Of a DNA stretch of 64,000 nucleotides, positions 40,290-47,494 are shown one piece after another; position 1 is the first letter of the stretch, and each line of letters begins with the position of its first letter. The stretch is from JAGQNT01 sp964426605 (GTDB lineage Bacteria > Patescibacteriota > Saccharimonadia > Saccharimonadales > UBA4665). The translations under genes and the position numbers were made by a program. The stretch lies in NCBI GenBank assembly GCA_964426605.1, contig CAYRQK010000002.1:62001-126000 (forward strand), read 5' to 3'. Under the pieces are notes generated by a model, which was given only the letters and a program-made list of their open reading frames with translations, did not search any database and had not been told where the DNA came from.

Positions 40290-40370
40290 ATGCCCAACAA
40301 ACAACCGACACAGCCAGTGAAGCTAGAAGATGTCTTTGTGAACCAGAACCTGAGTGCTAACGAGCAATAG
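40290..40370 (+). CDS. Micro-protein, 26 aa
   Basis: AAGGAGGGAAGAG directly before the ATG is one of the best ribosome binding sites in the window. The peptide MPNKQPTQPVKLEDVFVNQN then LSANEQ is soluble and has no membrane helix. A perfect 10-bp hairpin follows after 18 bases. The strong start and the hairpin make it a likely real small gene. Function unknown. Confidence 0.5.
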   Translation: MPNKQPTQPVKLEDVFVNQNLSANEQ

Positions 40371-40388
40371 GCATCAACTGATTCTTGG

Positions 40389-40413
40389 ATCAGTGACACA
40401 CCATGTCACTGAT
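40389..40413 (+). terminator. Hairpin after the 26-aa gene
   Basis: ATCAGTGACA pairs perfectly with TGTCACTGAT around CACCA. ATTGTTAAA follows, a weak T-run. Confidence 0.55.
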
Positions 40414-40518
40414 ATTGTTAAAGCATCTACATAGAAGTGCTGCCAGTGAGCGTCGGTGGCGTGAGTATCTGCGCACTAACCCAGTAGCGATAGTCGTCCA
40501 CACGGACGCGCCCGTGAT

Positions 40519-41478
40519 TTACGAGTGCTTCCTCGTTGTCACCGCAATCTCTTCATCGTCATGAAAGCGATTGCGATGGGCGTAGAGCCGGTAGGCCTTG
40601 CGATCTTGAGGCGTAATGCGCTCCCGGTTGAGGGCGCGGGGCCACAGCTTCAGCACTCGAACCGAATCGATCTCCATGGCATAGACGACAATCTGTGATT
40701 GCAGAAATATCCAGTACAGCAGGCCAAGCACCACTGCAAAAGTACTGTACAGATTGCTAAGGCGCTTTAGCTCGTGTGTGAGCAGATAGCCACCGAGACC
40801 TTGCAAGATCATTAGCATAACGGTAGCTAGTGCCGCACCGACCCAAACATCCCGAAATGAACGAGGGGCAGCCGAAGCGGCACGCACTACAAACTGGAAG
40901 ACAGCAAACAAGAAGATGGCCGTGAGCGTCAGCGCCCAGATACGGAAGAACAGGTTGTGACCAAAACTAACGGTGTAGGCTGAGATAATGGGCGCCACTA
41001 ACAACCCCAGCCCGCCCACCACCACAATGAGTAAGCTGCGCAGGATGGACCCCGGGAAACCCGAACGCCGGTTGTAGGGCACCTGCCAGACATGATGCAC
41101 CGTGCTGCGCAACACATCAGCCACGCCACGTGCACCATATAAGGTCAGCACAACACCAATCACAAGCGTGAGGCCGGTGTTGCCCAGCGTATGGACGTTA
41201 GTGCTCAGCCCGTTGCCCACAACAGGGAAGTAGTTGGTAACATTGTGTATGATGTGCCGTTGTAACTCGCCATCGCCCCGCAAAAACAATTTGAGGAGCG
41301 TGGTCAGGACAAGCAGTAACGGGAATAGCGACAGAAACCCGTAGTACGACAGCAGTGCCGCCCGATAGCTCGCTTCGTCTTCACTATATTTTTTGACAAC
41401 TGCCAAGGGGAAACCGACAAATCCGTGGCGCTTCTGGAAGCCATCGAATGTATCAATCACTTTTTGTATGATATTCAT
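40519..41478 (-). CDS. YihY/BrkB family membrane protein
   Basis: The 319-residue protein has six hydrophobic helices and the family sequence YSEDEASYRAALLSYYGFLSLFPLLL near residues 30-55 (quoted in part: SYYGFLSLFPLLL), then GARGVADVLRSTVHHVW near 115. It was once misnamed ribonuclease BN; its function is unresolved, with transport or envelope roles suggested. The ATG at 41478 follows CAGGTGAG. The basic, His-rich C-terminus lies in the cytoplasm. Confidence 0.88.
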   Translation of the reverse strand: MNIIQKVIDTFDGFQKRHGFVGFPLAVVKKYSEDEASYRAALLSYYGFLSLFPLLLVLTTLLKLFLRGDGELQRHIIHNVTNYFPVVGNGLSTNVHTLGNTGLTLVIGVVLTLYGARGVADVLRSTVHHVWQVPYNRRSGFPGSILRSLLIVVVGGLGLLVAPIISAYTVSFGHNLFFRIWALTLTAIFLFAVFQFVVRAASAAPRSFRDVWVGAALATVMLMILQGLGGYLLTHELKRLSNLYSTFAVVLGLLYWIFLQSQIVVYAMEIDSVRVLKLWPRALNRERITPQDRKAYRLYAHRNRFHDDEEIAVTTRKHS

Positions 41479-41611
41479 CTCACCTGATTGTAAATGACGA
41501 ACCGTAAGCCGGCAATCGAGAGTACACAACCTGATAGTGAAAAAGCTAACTGTGCATAAGCGGAAATACGCCGATACTGTATCCGTACCAGCAACGTAAG
41601 GGGGACCTACT

Positions 41612-41737
41612 GTGAAGTACGACGAAGAAACACTTATGGAAAATTTTGATAAATGGGATGACCGCGTGCGGCGCCAGCGCTTCATCCGGCGCATGGAGCA
41701 CAAACTAACTGCCAAAGAACACCGATTTTCTCGCTAA
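41612..41737 (+). CDS. Micro-protein, 41 aa, highly charged
   Basis: A GTG start follows AAGGGGG at good spacing. The peptide begins MKYDEETLMENFDKWDDRVR and continues with RQRFIRRMEHKLTAKEHRFS. It looks like one amphipathic charged helix and could bind RNA, DNA or a protein partner. A strong terminator follows 30 bases after the stop, so it has its own transcription unit. Confidence 0.55.
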   Translation: MKYDEETLMENFDKWDDRVRRQRFIRRMEHKLTAKEHRFSR

Positions 41738-41767
41738 CAGATGTGACCAGAGCGACTGCGGCTTTGG

Positions 41768-41800
41768 AATCAGGCCACTCGGGCAAGGAGTGGCCTGATT
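41768..41800. terminator. Bidirectional terminator
   Basis: AATCAGGCCACTC pairs perfectly with GAGTGGCCTGATT around 7 bases, followed by TTATT. It ends the 41-aa gene on the plus strand and the converging 41804 gene on the other. Confidence 0.85.
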
Positions 41801-41803
41801 TTA

Positions 41804-42589
41804 TTAAAAGCGAATACGGCGCATGAGACTATCGATAGCATCCTCGCCACGCTCTTGATGCGGTAAATGTGCGCCAATGATATCAATAATCTTGTCACCA
41901 TCTTTAGGATCAAAAAACAACGTCGTCATAGGGGCAAAGCGCTTCACGGGTAGTAGCTGAACCGTCTCGAATGCTCCGTCTGGCACGACCGAAAAGGCCC
42001 GGAAATCGCCAAAAGCAAGCTGCCTGTTGCCGATAGTAAGGCCCTCGTAGCCGAGTTTATACTGAATCTGGCTCGGTTTGCGGCTTCCATAATAGCTCAA
42101 CGCTACACCAGCGAAGGCAGTTACAAACGTCGACACGATATCCCGGAAGATGATCCAGACACCAACCGCTAACACCAGGAACGCGATGACGACAATCACA
42201 TACCAATTGCCAGACTTCTGTCGTGACACAAACTCTGAGGCCGTCCAGCTGATTGAATCTGAGCTAGACGCATCACTTTGACCTTGCTGAGGCGAGAGAA
42301 CAGGAGGGGCCGCGACGGCATTGGCCACCATGGGCTGACTCTGTTGCGCTACCGGTTGTGGCGGCACTCGCATCGCCACAGGCTCCGGTGGCAGGGTAGC
42401 GGAAGGCTGCTCGGTCGGCTGCTGGGATGTAGCAGCCTGAACAGATACCGCAGGCTGAGACGCAGCAACCCCTTGGGGCGCTTGTGGCTGCGGCGGTTGA
42501 TTTTCGTCCATCTGGTGTGGCCGAACAGTCTCACCCGGCTTAAACTGCCAGACTGGTTCATCCGACTTCAGCGGTTGTTGCCCATCCAT
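41804..42589 (-). CDS. Membrane protein with disordered Pro/Gln-rich N-terminus and PH-like domain
   Basis: The first 120 residues are rich in Pro, Gln and Ala. Two hydrophobic segments follow near residues 130-165 (WYVIVVIAFLVLAVGVWIIF and the next stretch). The C-terminal 90 residues form strands with YEGLTIGNRQLAFGDFRAFS, as in bacterial PH domains attached to membranes. Function unknown. TACAAT ends 8 nt before the ATG at 42589. Confidence 0.78.
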   Translation of the reverse strand: MDGQQPLKSDEPVWQFKPGETVRPHQMDENQPPQPQAPQGVAASQPAVSVQAATSQQPTEQPSATLPPEPVAMRVPPQPVAQQSQPMVANAVAAPPVLSPQQGQSDASSSDSISWTASEFVSRQKSGNWYVIVVIAFLVLAVGVWIIFRDIVSTFVTAFAGVALSYYGSRKPSQIQYKLGYEGLTIGNRQLAFGDFRAFSVVPDGAFETVQLLPVKRFAPMTTLFFDPKDGDKIIDIIGAHLPHQERGEDAIDSLMRRIRF

Positions 42590-42597
42590 ATAAGGCT

Positions 42598-42603
42598 ATT
42601 GTA
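42598..42603 (-). promoter_or_regulatory. -10 box of the 41804 gene
   Basis: TACAAT on the minus strand ends 8 nt before the ATG. Confidence 0.45.
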
Positions 42604-42621
42604 CACGCCCGAAGACAACTT

Positions 42622-42650
42622 TTGGAATCAGCTCGGCATCATGCTATAAT
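42622..42650 (+). promoter_or_regulatory. Promoter of the tRNA-Ser pair
   Basis: TTGGAA and TATAAT are separated by 17 bases. The leader CACCCCTGTTGTA that follows also appears before tRNA-Arg at 39620, so it may be a shared start or processing signal. Confidence 0.7.
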
Positions 42651-42672
42651 CACCCCTGTTGTACCGGCTTCG

Positions 42673-42762
42673 GGAAGGGTGTCCGAGTGGTCGATGGAAA
42701 TGGTCTTGAAAACCATCGTGCCCGCAAGGGTACCGTGGGTTCGAATCCCACCCCTTCCGCCA
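42673..42762 (+). tRNA. tRNA-Ser(TGA)
   Basis: GGAAGGG pairs with CCCTTCC, the variable arm is long, the T-arm contains GGTTCGAATCC and CCA is encoded. The anticodon loop CTTGAAA gives TGA, reading UCA. Confidence 0.95.
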
Positions 42763-42795
42763 AATAAGGTATAATCAGTCAGTCCAGCCGTGCAT

Positions 42796-42888
42796 GGAGA
42801 GGTACCCAAGTGGCTGAAGGGGACGGTTTGCTAAATCGTTAGTGGGGCGCGAGCTCCAGCGAGGGTTCGAATCCCTCTCTCTCCGCCA
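42796..42888 (+). tRNA. tRNA-Ser(GCT)
   Basis: GGAGAGG pairs with TCTCTCC, the long variable arm and encoded CCA are present, and the anticodon loop TTGCTAA gives GCT, reading AGC. It lies 33 bases after tRNA-Ser(TGA), so both are probably cut from one transcript. Confidence 0.95.
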
Positions 42889-42923
42889 AGAAAAAAGACC
42901 CAAGAACGGGTCTTTTTTCTTGG
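42886..42923 (+). terminator. Terminator of the tRNA-Ser pair
   Basis: AAAAAAGACCC pairs with GGGTCTTTTTT around a 6-base loop directly after the encoded CCA. Confidence 0.9.
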
Positions 42924-42924
42924 T

Positions 42925-43012
42925 TGAAAAGAGGGATAGGAGAACCTGAAGGGTTAGGCGAGCGAGTACCGCAGGAAGGAGTGCGCGTTAGCGTGCGATA
43001 TCCCTCTTTTCA
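42925..43012. repeat. Inverted repeat spanning the comF 3' end region
   Basis: TGAAAAGAGGGATA at 42925-42938 is the exact complement of TATCCCTCTTTTCA at 42999-43012. A smaller GCGC/GCGTGC pair lies inside. It sits 6 bases after the comF stop on the minus strand and is built like the other large intergenic inverted repeats in the window. Confidence 0.6.
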
Positions 43013-43018
43013 GGTCTG

Positions 43019-43678
43019 TCACGCCTGCGCAAACACTACCGCATCGACACGTTTTGCACCAGACCGCTTGAGCACCGCCGCAGCAGCATCGAGTGTGGCG
43101 CCAGTGGTCAACACATCGTCAACCAGCACAACGTGCGTACCTCGAACGTCATAGCCAGATTTCAGGCGAAATGCGCCAGTTATGTGCCGTAGCCGTTCGT
43201 TACGCGACGCGCCAACTTGGCGCGACTGGCCGATTCGAGCCAGACAACTAAGGTGCGGTAGGCCGTAGCGGCGAGACAATGGGCGAGCCAGCAGCTGTGC
43301 TTGGTCAAACCCACGCTGACGGACACGACTGCTTGCCGTTGGCACATGCACCAGCAATACATCATCGGGCAAAGTGATACGCTCAGCCACAGCATTAGCC
43401 ATGGCCTCAGCAGCCTGCCGAGCATGCGAAAATTTCAGCCTCCAAACCACGGTTTTGGCAAGGTCGCCGTATTCGGTTGCGACGTGGACGGCAGTGAGCT
43501 TGCTAGTTCGGTGGCACGAGCGGCACGTCACGCCACCCGGTGACAGCTTCCGACAGTGATAACACCGCTCAGGTAAAGCGGGTAGGAGGTTTTGACAGGC
43601 CGCGCACAACACTGAGCCTTCGGCGCCGCAGCCAAGGCACTCATGCGGGACAAAAATTGAAATCAATCGGTCAAACAT
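43019..43678 (-). CDS. comF: ComF family phosphoribosyltransferase-like protein
   Basis: The N-terminal double zinc finger shows as CLGCGAEGSVLCAAC and CYHC/CRSC pairs. The C-terminal phosphoribosyltransferase domain has RGFDQAQLLARPL near 120 and the PRPP motif VVLVDDVLTTGATLDAA near 185. ComF proteins are needed for DNA transformation in competent bacteria, acting on incoming single strands; nucleotide salvage is an alternative role. Length 219 is typical. Confidence 0.9.
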   Translation of the reverse strand: MFDRLISIFVPHECLGCGAEGSVLCAACQNLLPALPERCYHCRKLSPGGVTCRSCHRTSKLTAVHVATEYGDLAKTVVWRLKFSHARQAAEAMANAVAERITLPDDVLLVHVPTASSRVRQRGFDQAQLLARPLSRRYGLPHLSCLARIGQSRQVGASRNERLRHITGAFRLKSGYDVRGTHVVLVDDVLTTGATLDAAAAVLKRSGAKRVDAVVFAQA

Positions 43679-43804
43679 AGGGTGTTGTCTTTATTGTGTT
43701 GTAAATATGTGCACCAGCAGTTGCACGGTGTTACAGTACTAAGCTATACTGCTATCAAGATAAAAACGCAAGACTGAATTAGTAACTTACTGGAGGGTAA
43801 CACT

Positions 43805-44287
43805 ATGGCGCGAAGGGGTCGCGATGATGATCTTCTGTTAGAAGAAGACGAATTAACCGCCGCTTTCTTGGGCGACGATGATCTGGTGAGCGACGACGGC
43901 GTAGCCGTAGCGCAACCAGCAGCTACACCGGCAGACGATTGGGACGATGAGGAAACTCAGCTCCCAGGTCAACTGGCTGTCGATGTATACGAAACCAAGG
44001 AAAAGCTCGTCGTAAAGGCACGCACTGCGGGCGTTAATAAGAACGAGCTCGATGTCAGTATTGCTGACAATCAACTAACCATCCGCGGCACGCTCAGTGC
44101 TGGCAGCGAGGATGGGGTAGAGAACTATTTCCTACAGGAATGCTACTGGGGCGAGTTCAGCCGAACCATCGCGCTGCCAGTGCCTGTCAAGGAAGAGGAG
44201 ATCGAGGCTATGCTCAAGGACGGCGTCCTGACCATCAGCTTCGGCAAGGTTAAGCAAGACACGGTCAAGAAGATCCAAGTCTTGTAG
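43805..44287 (+). CDS. Small heat-shock protein Hsp20
   Basis: The N-terminal 55 residues are acidic and disordered. The alpha-crystallin domain follows with LAVDVYETKEKLVVKARTAG, ELDVSIADNQLTIRG and FSRTIALPVPV, ending in DGVLTISFGK. It holds unfolded proteins in the cytoplasm. Ribosome site GGAGGG precedes the ATG, and a TATACT box lies about 50 bases upstream. I see no CIRCE here. Confidence 0.93.
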   Translation: MARRGRDDDLLLEEDELTAAFLGDDDLVSDDGVAVAQPAATPADDWDDEETQLPGQLAVDVYETKEKLVVKARTAGVNKNELDVSIADNQLTIRGTLSAGSEDGVENYFLQECYWGEFSRTIALPVPVKEEEIEAMLKDGVLTISFGKVKQDTVKKIQVL

Positions 44288-44312
44288 TCATCAAGATTTA
44301 GTGAATCTGCTT

Positions 44313-44343
44313 GTAGCCACTCCATAGCGAGTGGCTACTTTTG
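44313..44343 (+). terminator. Terminator of the Hsp20 gene
   Basis: GTAGCCACTC pairs with GAGTGGCTAC around CATAGC and is followed by TTTTGTG. Confidence 0.9.
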
Positions 44344-44452
44344 TGTGTACGGAAGTCGGGCTGGGAATTACCTGGCAGGTGCGGGGAATGTCGGACCAAA
44401 CCAGAACTGCTCGGCTTAGTTACGATGAACCGAAGGGAATCCTTCATAGCAA
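44344..44452. other. Intergenic stretch before the pilin cluster
   Basis: I see no gene, repeat or strong promoter in this stretch. Confidence 0.5.
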
Positions 44453-44479
44453 AATGAGGTGGCACCTGGCCACCTCATT
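44453..44479 (-). terminator. Terminator of the pilin gene cluster
   Basis: AATGAGGTGGC pairs perfectly with GCCACCTCATT around 5 bases. On the minus strand it is followed by TTGC and lies 22 bases after the last pilin stop. Confidence 0.7.
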
Positions 44480-44501
44480 GAGGTTGATAGACGAACTGCC
44501 C

Positions 44502-44942
44502 TTAAGTAAGGCTAGCCGACTGGTTAAGCACGAAATGTACAATAACTTGTGCCAACGCCACAATCACTAGACCGATGATGGCATAAATGATGGTGTTTTT
44601 GGCTCCAGAAACATTACTACTTTCACCACCAGAGGTAATGTACTTAAAGCCTCCGACCACAATCATGATGACCGCGATAACACCTACGACGGCGCTGATG
44701 ATATTAACCACTTTCTTTAGCAGAGTATTGACGCTGTCGGTATTAGTGGTACCACAGCTATTTGCACTGCCCAAAGCATCAGAATTGATCGTAAAATTAC
44801 TACCGTTACAGAGATTAGCAGTCACATCAGCATTGGCGACGACAGGAGACACGGCTAGCGCAACACCGGGTGCCATCATGGGGACCACCAAGCCTACCGT
44901 CAAGATAAGCGCTCGCATGTTTTTCTTAATTTTCTGGATCAT
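44502..44942 (-). CDS. TrbC/VirB2-like pilin protein 1
   Basis: The protein has a signal peptide (MIQKIKKNMRALILTVGLVV, ending near ALA), a short outer segment with two Cys, and two membrane helices joined by a charged loop, SGGESSNVSGAKN. This layout is that of VirB2/TrbC pilins, which are inserted in the membrane and then assembled into a pilus. It is the last of six such genes. A 154-base stretch covering the helices is identical to that of the next gene, although the N-termini differ. Confidence 0.85.
   Translation of the reverse strand: MIQKIKKNMRALILTVGLVVPMMAPGVALAVSPVVANADVTANLCNGSNFTINSDALGSANSCGTTNTDSVNTLLKKVVNIISAVVGVIAVIMIVVGGFKYITSGGESSNVSGAKNTIIYAIIGLVIVALAQVIVHFVLNQSASLT
44554..44707. 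repeat. 154-bp direct repeat, copy 1
   Basis: This stretch is identical base for base to 45098-45251. It encodes the two membrane helices and loop of pilins 1 and 2. Flanking sequences diverge, so recent gene conversion or duplication is likely. Confidence 0.97.
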
Positions 44943-45012
44943 ATCTTTTGATGCCTTTCTTATATTCTAGCCTAACTTATACCACACTCCTGGAACGTCG
45001 TTCAAGTAATTA

Positions 45013-45462
45013 CTAGGGGGCAGGGGCTGTGTGGGCTGGAGGCGGAGTGGTAGCGTCCGCAGCATGATTAATGACGAAGTGCACGATAATCTGGGCAAAC
45101 GCCACAATCACTAGACCGATGATGGCATAAATGATGGTGTTTTTGGCTCCAGAAACATTACTACTTTCACCACCAGAGGTAATGTACTTAAAGCCTCCGA
45201 CCACAATCATGATGACCGCGATAACACCTACGACGGCGCTGATGATATTAATGACCTTCTTTAGTAGGTTGCTTATCGTACTCCCGGCAACACCGCTCGT
45301 ACAATCACCACCCGCCACACCAATACCCGCACAGGCGTCTTGATATGATCCGGAGCCAGTAGTGGCTGGTGCCGCGCCGACCGTAGCCGCAAAGCCAACC
45401 GCCGGGCCCAAGAACAGGGCAGTAACAACAAGTGCCAAGATAATGTATCTAACGTGTTTCAT
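45013..45462 (-). CDS. TrbC/VirB2-like pilin protein 2
   Basis: A signal peptide (ILALVVTALFLGPAVGFA) is followed by an outer segment with the Cys pair DACAGIGVAGGDCTSG, then the same two-helix core as protein 1 and a Pro/Thr-rich tail. Together with the identical 154-base block this marks it as a paralogue with a different exposed part. Variation of the outer segment on a constant membrane core is the pattern expected of surface-exposed pilins. Confidence 0.85.
   Translation of the reverse strand: MKHVRYIILALVVTALFLGPAVGFAATVGAAPATTGSGSYQDACAGIGVAGGDCTSGVAGSTISNLLKKVINIISAVVGVIAVIMIVVGGFKYITSGGESSNVSGAKNTIIYAIIGLVIVAFAQIIVHFVINHAADATTPPPAHTAPAP
45098..45251. repeat. 154-bp direct repeat, copy 2
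   Basis: This is the identical partner of 44554-44707. Confidence 0.97.
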
Positions 45463-45471
45463 ATATTCTCC

Positions 45472-45864
45472 TTACCCTATTCCTGCTACCACCAACACTA
45501 TCAGTGTTCGCGCCAATACAATCACCACTAGGCCCACTGTAGCATAGATAATAGTCCGGCGAGCCCCGGCAACATCATCAGTATTTCCAGACGACTGAAT
45601 GTAACGTAGGCCAGCCAGTATCAAAATAATTGTGGCGGCAACACCAGCGACAGTGGCTATGATATTTGTTATTTTTATAACCACTCCATTGGGCCCCGAT
45701 ACAGGGTCGCTTGTGCTACTCGAATCCTTGCATACCGCTGCGCTATTCGAGGCTGGATTATTACACACGCCGCTGAATGCCGACCAGGCCTGTACCCGAC
45801 CAGTTAAAAGTGGTACGCATAGTACCACGGTCAGAATTATGAATAGGAGTTGCTTCCTCATCAT
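45472..45864 (-). CDS. TrbC/VirB2-like pilin protein 3
   Basis: A signal peptide (RKQLLFIILTVVLCVPLL) precedes an outer segment with two Cys and two membrane helices with the loop SSGNTDDVAGARRT. It is a divergent member of the pilin set. The start is one of two adjacent ATGs at 45864 and 45861; the longer frame from 45888 overlaps the upstream gene. Confidence 0.8.
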   Translation of the reverse strand: MMRKQLLFIILTVVLCVPLLTGRVQAWSAFSGVCNNPASNSAAVCKDSSSTSDPVSGPNGVVIKITNIIATVAGVAATIILILAGLRYIQSSGNTDDVAGARRTIIYATVGLVVIVLARTLIVLVVAGIG

Positions 45865-45865
45865 C

Positions 45866-46165
45866 CTATTGTAGGTTAACCAGTACAAAACTTACTATGG
45901 CTTGCGCTATCACCACGATTACCAGGCCAATGAGGGCATAGATGATCGTGCCCTTCGCCTTAGCAACCCCCTGTGGGTCGCCTTGGGACAATATATAGCG
46001 CAAACCACCTATCGTAATCATTAGTAGACATACGGCAGCAACTATCTTGATAGTAACGCTGATAATCGTTGCCAGGGTCGACTGATCTGCGCTTGCATGA
46101 GGGAGCCCACCCAAGTCAAGGCTGCCAATCACGGTCAGGAGCGTGTATCGACTCACCTTACCCAC
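45866..46165 (-). CDS. TrbC/VirB2-like pilin protein 4
   Basis: At 99 residues this is the shortest member. A weak signal sequence and short outer part lead to two membrane helices with the loop SQGDPQGVAKAKGT. No Cys pair is present in the outer part. It overlaps the upstream gene by 8 bases, so translation is coupled. Confidence 0.78.
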   Translation of the reverse strand: MGKVSRYTLLTVIGSLDLGGLPHASADQSTLATIISVTIKIVAAVCLLMITIGGLRYILSQGDPQGVAKAKGTIIYALIGLVIVVIAQAIVSFVLVNLQ

Positions 46166-46520
46166 CTAATTTAGCCCCCAGGAATGATACGATACCGATA
46201 GCAATCAGCGTAAACGCGAGTCCTATTAGGGCATTTATAATCGTGTTCCGGGCTTTTACCGTTTCGTCAGGATTGCCCTGACTCGTCGCATACTGTATAC
46301 CACCATATATCACAAAGATTACGGCCGCCAGGCCAGCAATCCGGATGAGGATATCCACAATAGCCAGAGCAACTAAAATTAGGTCGCCTGGAACCGCAAA
46401 ATTAGTGACCTGACAGTTGCCGTCGAGGTGTAGATACTGATACCACGAAGGTAGGCCAAAAAAACCCGACTTACACGAAGACCCCGCGCCAAATATCGTC
46501 AACAGGCCCACAGGACTCAC
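46158..46520 (-). CDS. TrbC/VirB2-like pilin protein 5
   Basis: The 120-residue protein begins at GTG overlapping the upstream stop (GTGA). It has no clear signal peptide but an N-terminal segment with two Cys, then VPGDLILVALAIVDILIRIA as an amphipathic helix, and two membrane helices with the loop SQGNPDETVKARNT. An ATG at 46547 would place the start inside the upstream gene. Confidence 0.75.
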   Translation of the reverse strand: MSPVGLLTIFGAGSSCKSGFFGLPSWYQYLHLDGNCQVTNFAVPGDLILVALAIVDILIRIAGLAAVIFVIYGGIQYATSQGNPDETVKARNTIINALIGLAFTLIAIGIVSFLGAKLGG

Positions 46521-47317
46521 CCTAGGAGTCCCCCAGGGATCAGCCAATTCAAGAACGCATACAGGAACAAGAGGGCGACAAAGGCGAAGACAGCTTTCTG
46601 AATCCGAGCCTTACCCTGTGCAACTTTCTGTGCATCACCGCCGGCAACAATGTATTCAATTGCGCCCCAAATAATACCGATCACTACCGCCAGTACCGCA
46701 AGGGGAGCCAAAAACTTATTGATGATTGGGTTCACATACTTTGACACAAGATCACAATTGTCGGCAGTCTTACATGGAGCACCCGTGCCACAAGCTGCCG
46801 GATCACTTTCAAAACTACCGTCAGACGTATTACACGTACTCGACCCACCATCAGAGGGAGGGGAGCTAAGGCCGTTATCAAGCAAGTTACCACTGGTAGG
46901 CGCCTTATAGGTATACTTATTACTGAAAGTTACATTGGCTGTCTTCTCATAATCACATCCCGTAGGATCGCTGAACGGTTTACTGTAATATGTGGCACTC
47001 TTAGCACTCTTGAGACTACCCGAAACTATAATAAGTGCAGACGGGCACCCACTACCGGGGGCAAAGCCCTTATCACCCTGCTTGTCAGCCTCACCCTTGG
47101 GTACATAAATCTCGCCACCACCGCTTGTGACACCTAGAGCAACTGGGTGCTGAACATAATTATTACCACCGTAATCAATTGAGCCATTTTTATTGTTCCA
47201 CGAAGCAGAAGCAGCCGCAAAACTCGTCGCAGTCAGAGCGGCAGGGAGCCCCACCACCACGAGCGCAGCCAGGATAAGTCGAACATATCTAAGTCTTTTT
47301 TGTATCATGCCCTGCAT
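46517..47317 (-). CDS. Pilin-like protein 6 with extra outer domain
   Basis: The 266-residue protein is the first gene of the cluster. A signal peptide is followed by a soluble domain of about 110 residues (ASWNNKNGSIDYGGNNY to SNKYTYK), a Cys/Ser-rich linker with four or more Cys, and a two-helix core with the loop GGDAQKVAQGKARI. The soluble domain resembles the N-terminal domain of the divergent 47495 protein, which suggests a shared partner. TATAGT ends 8 nt before the ATG. Confidence 0.78.
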   Translation of the reverse strand: MQGMIQKRLRYVRLILAALVVVGLPAALTATSFAAASASWNNKNGSIDYGGNNYVQHPVALGVTSGGGEIYVPKGEADKQGDKGFAPGSGCPSALIIVSGSLKSAKSATYYSKPFSDPTGCDYEKTANVTFSNKYTYKAPTSGNLLDNGLSSPPSDGGSSTCNTSDGSFESDPAACGTGAPCKTADNCDLVSKYVNPIINKFLAPLAVLAVVIGIIWGAIEYIVAGGDAQKVAQGKARIQKAVFAFVALLFLYAFLNWLIPGGLLG

Positions 47318-47325
47318 TTTGTATT

Positions 47326-47331
47326 ACTATA
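47326..47331 (-). promoter_or_regulatory. -10 box of the pilin cluster
   Basis: TATAGT on the minus strand ends 8 nt before the ATG at 47317. Confidence 0.5.
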
Positions 47332-47494
47332 CCTCATTCTCATCGCAGCACAATACCCCATCTGGCTACCGTAGCCACTCACACCTTAAGTAAACACTGT
47401 GTATCAATCGTTGAACGGTTGATGCCCGGAAGTATCATCTTTTGTGATATGATTTCCGTATAAATAAGACGCTAACGCACAGGTACCAAAACAG

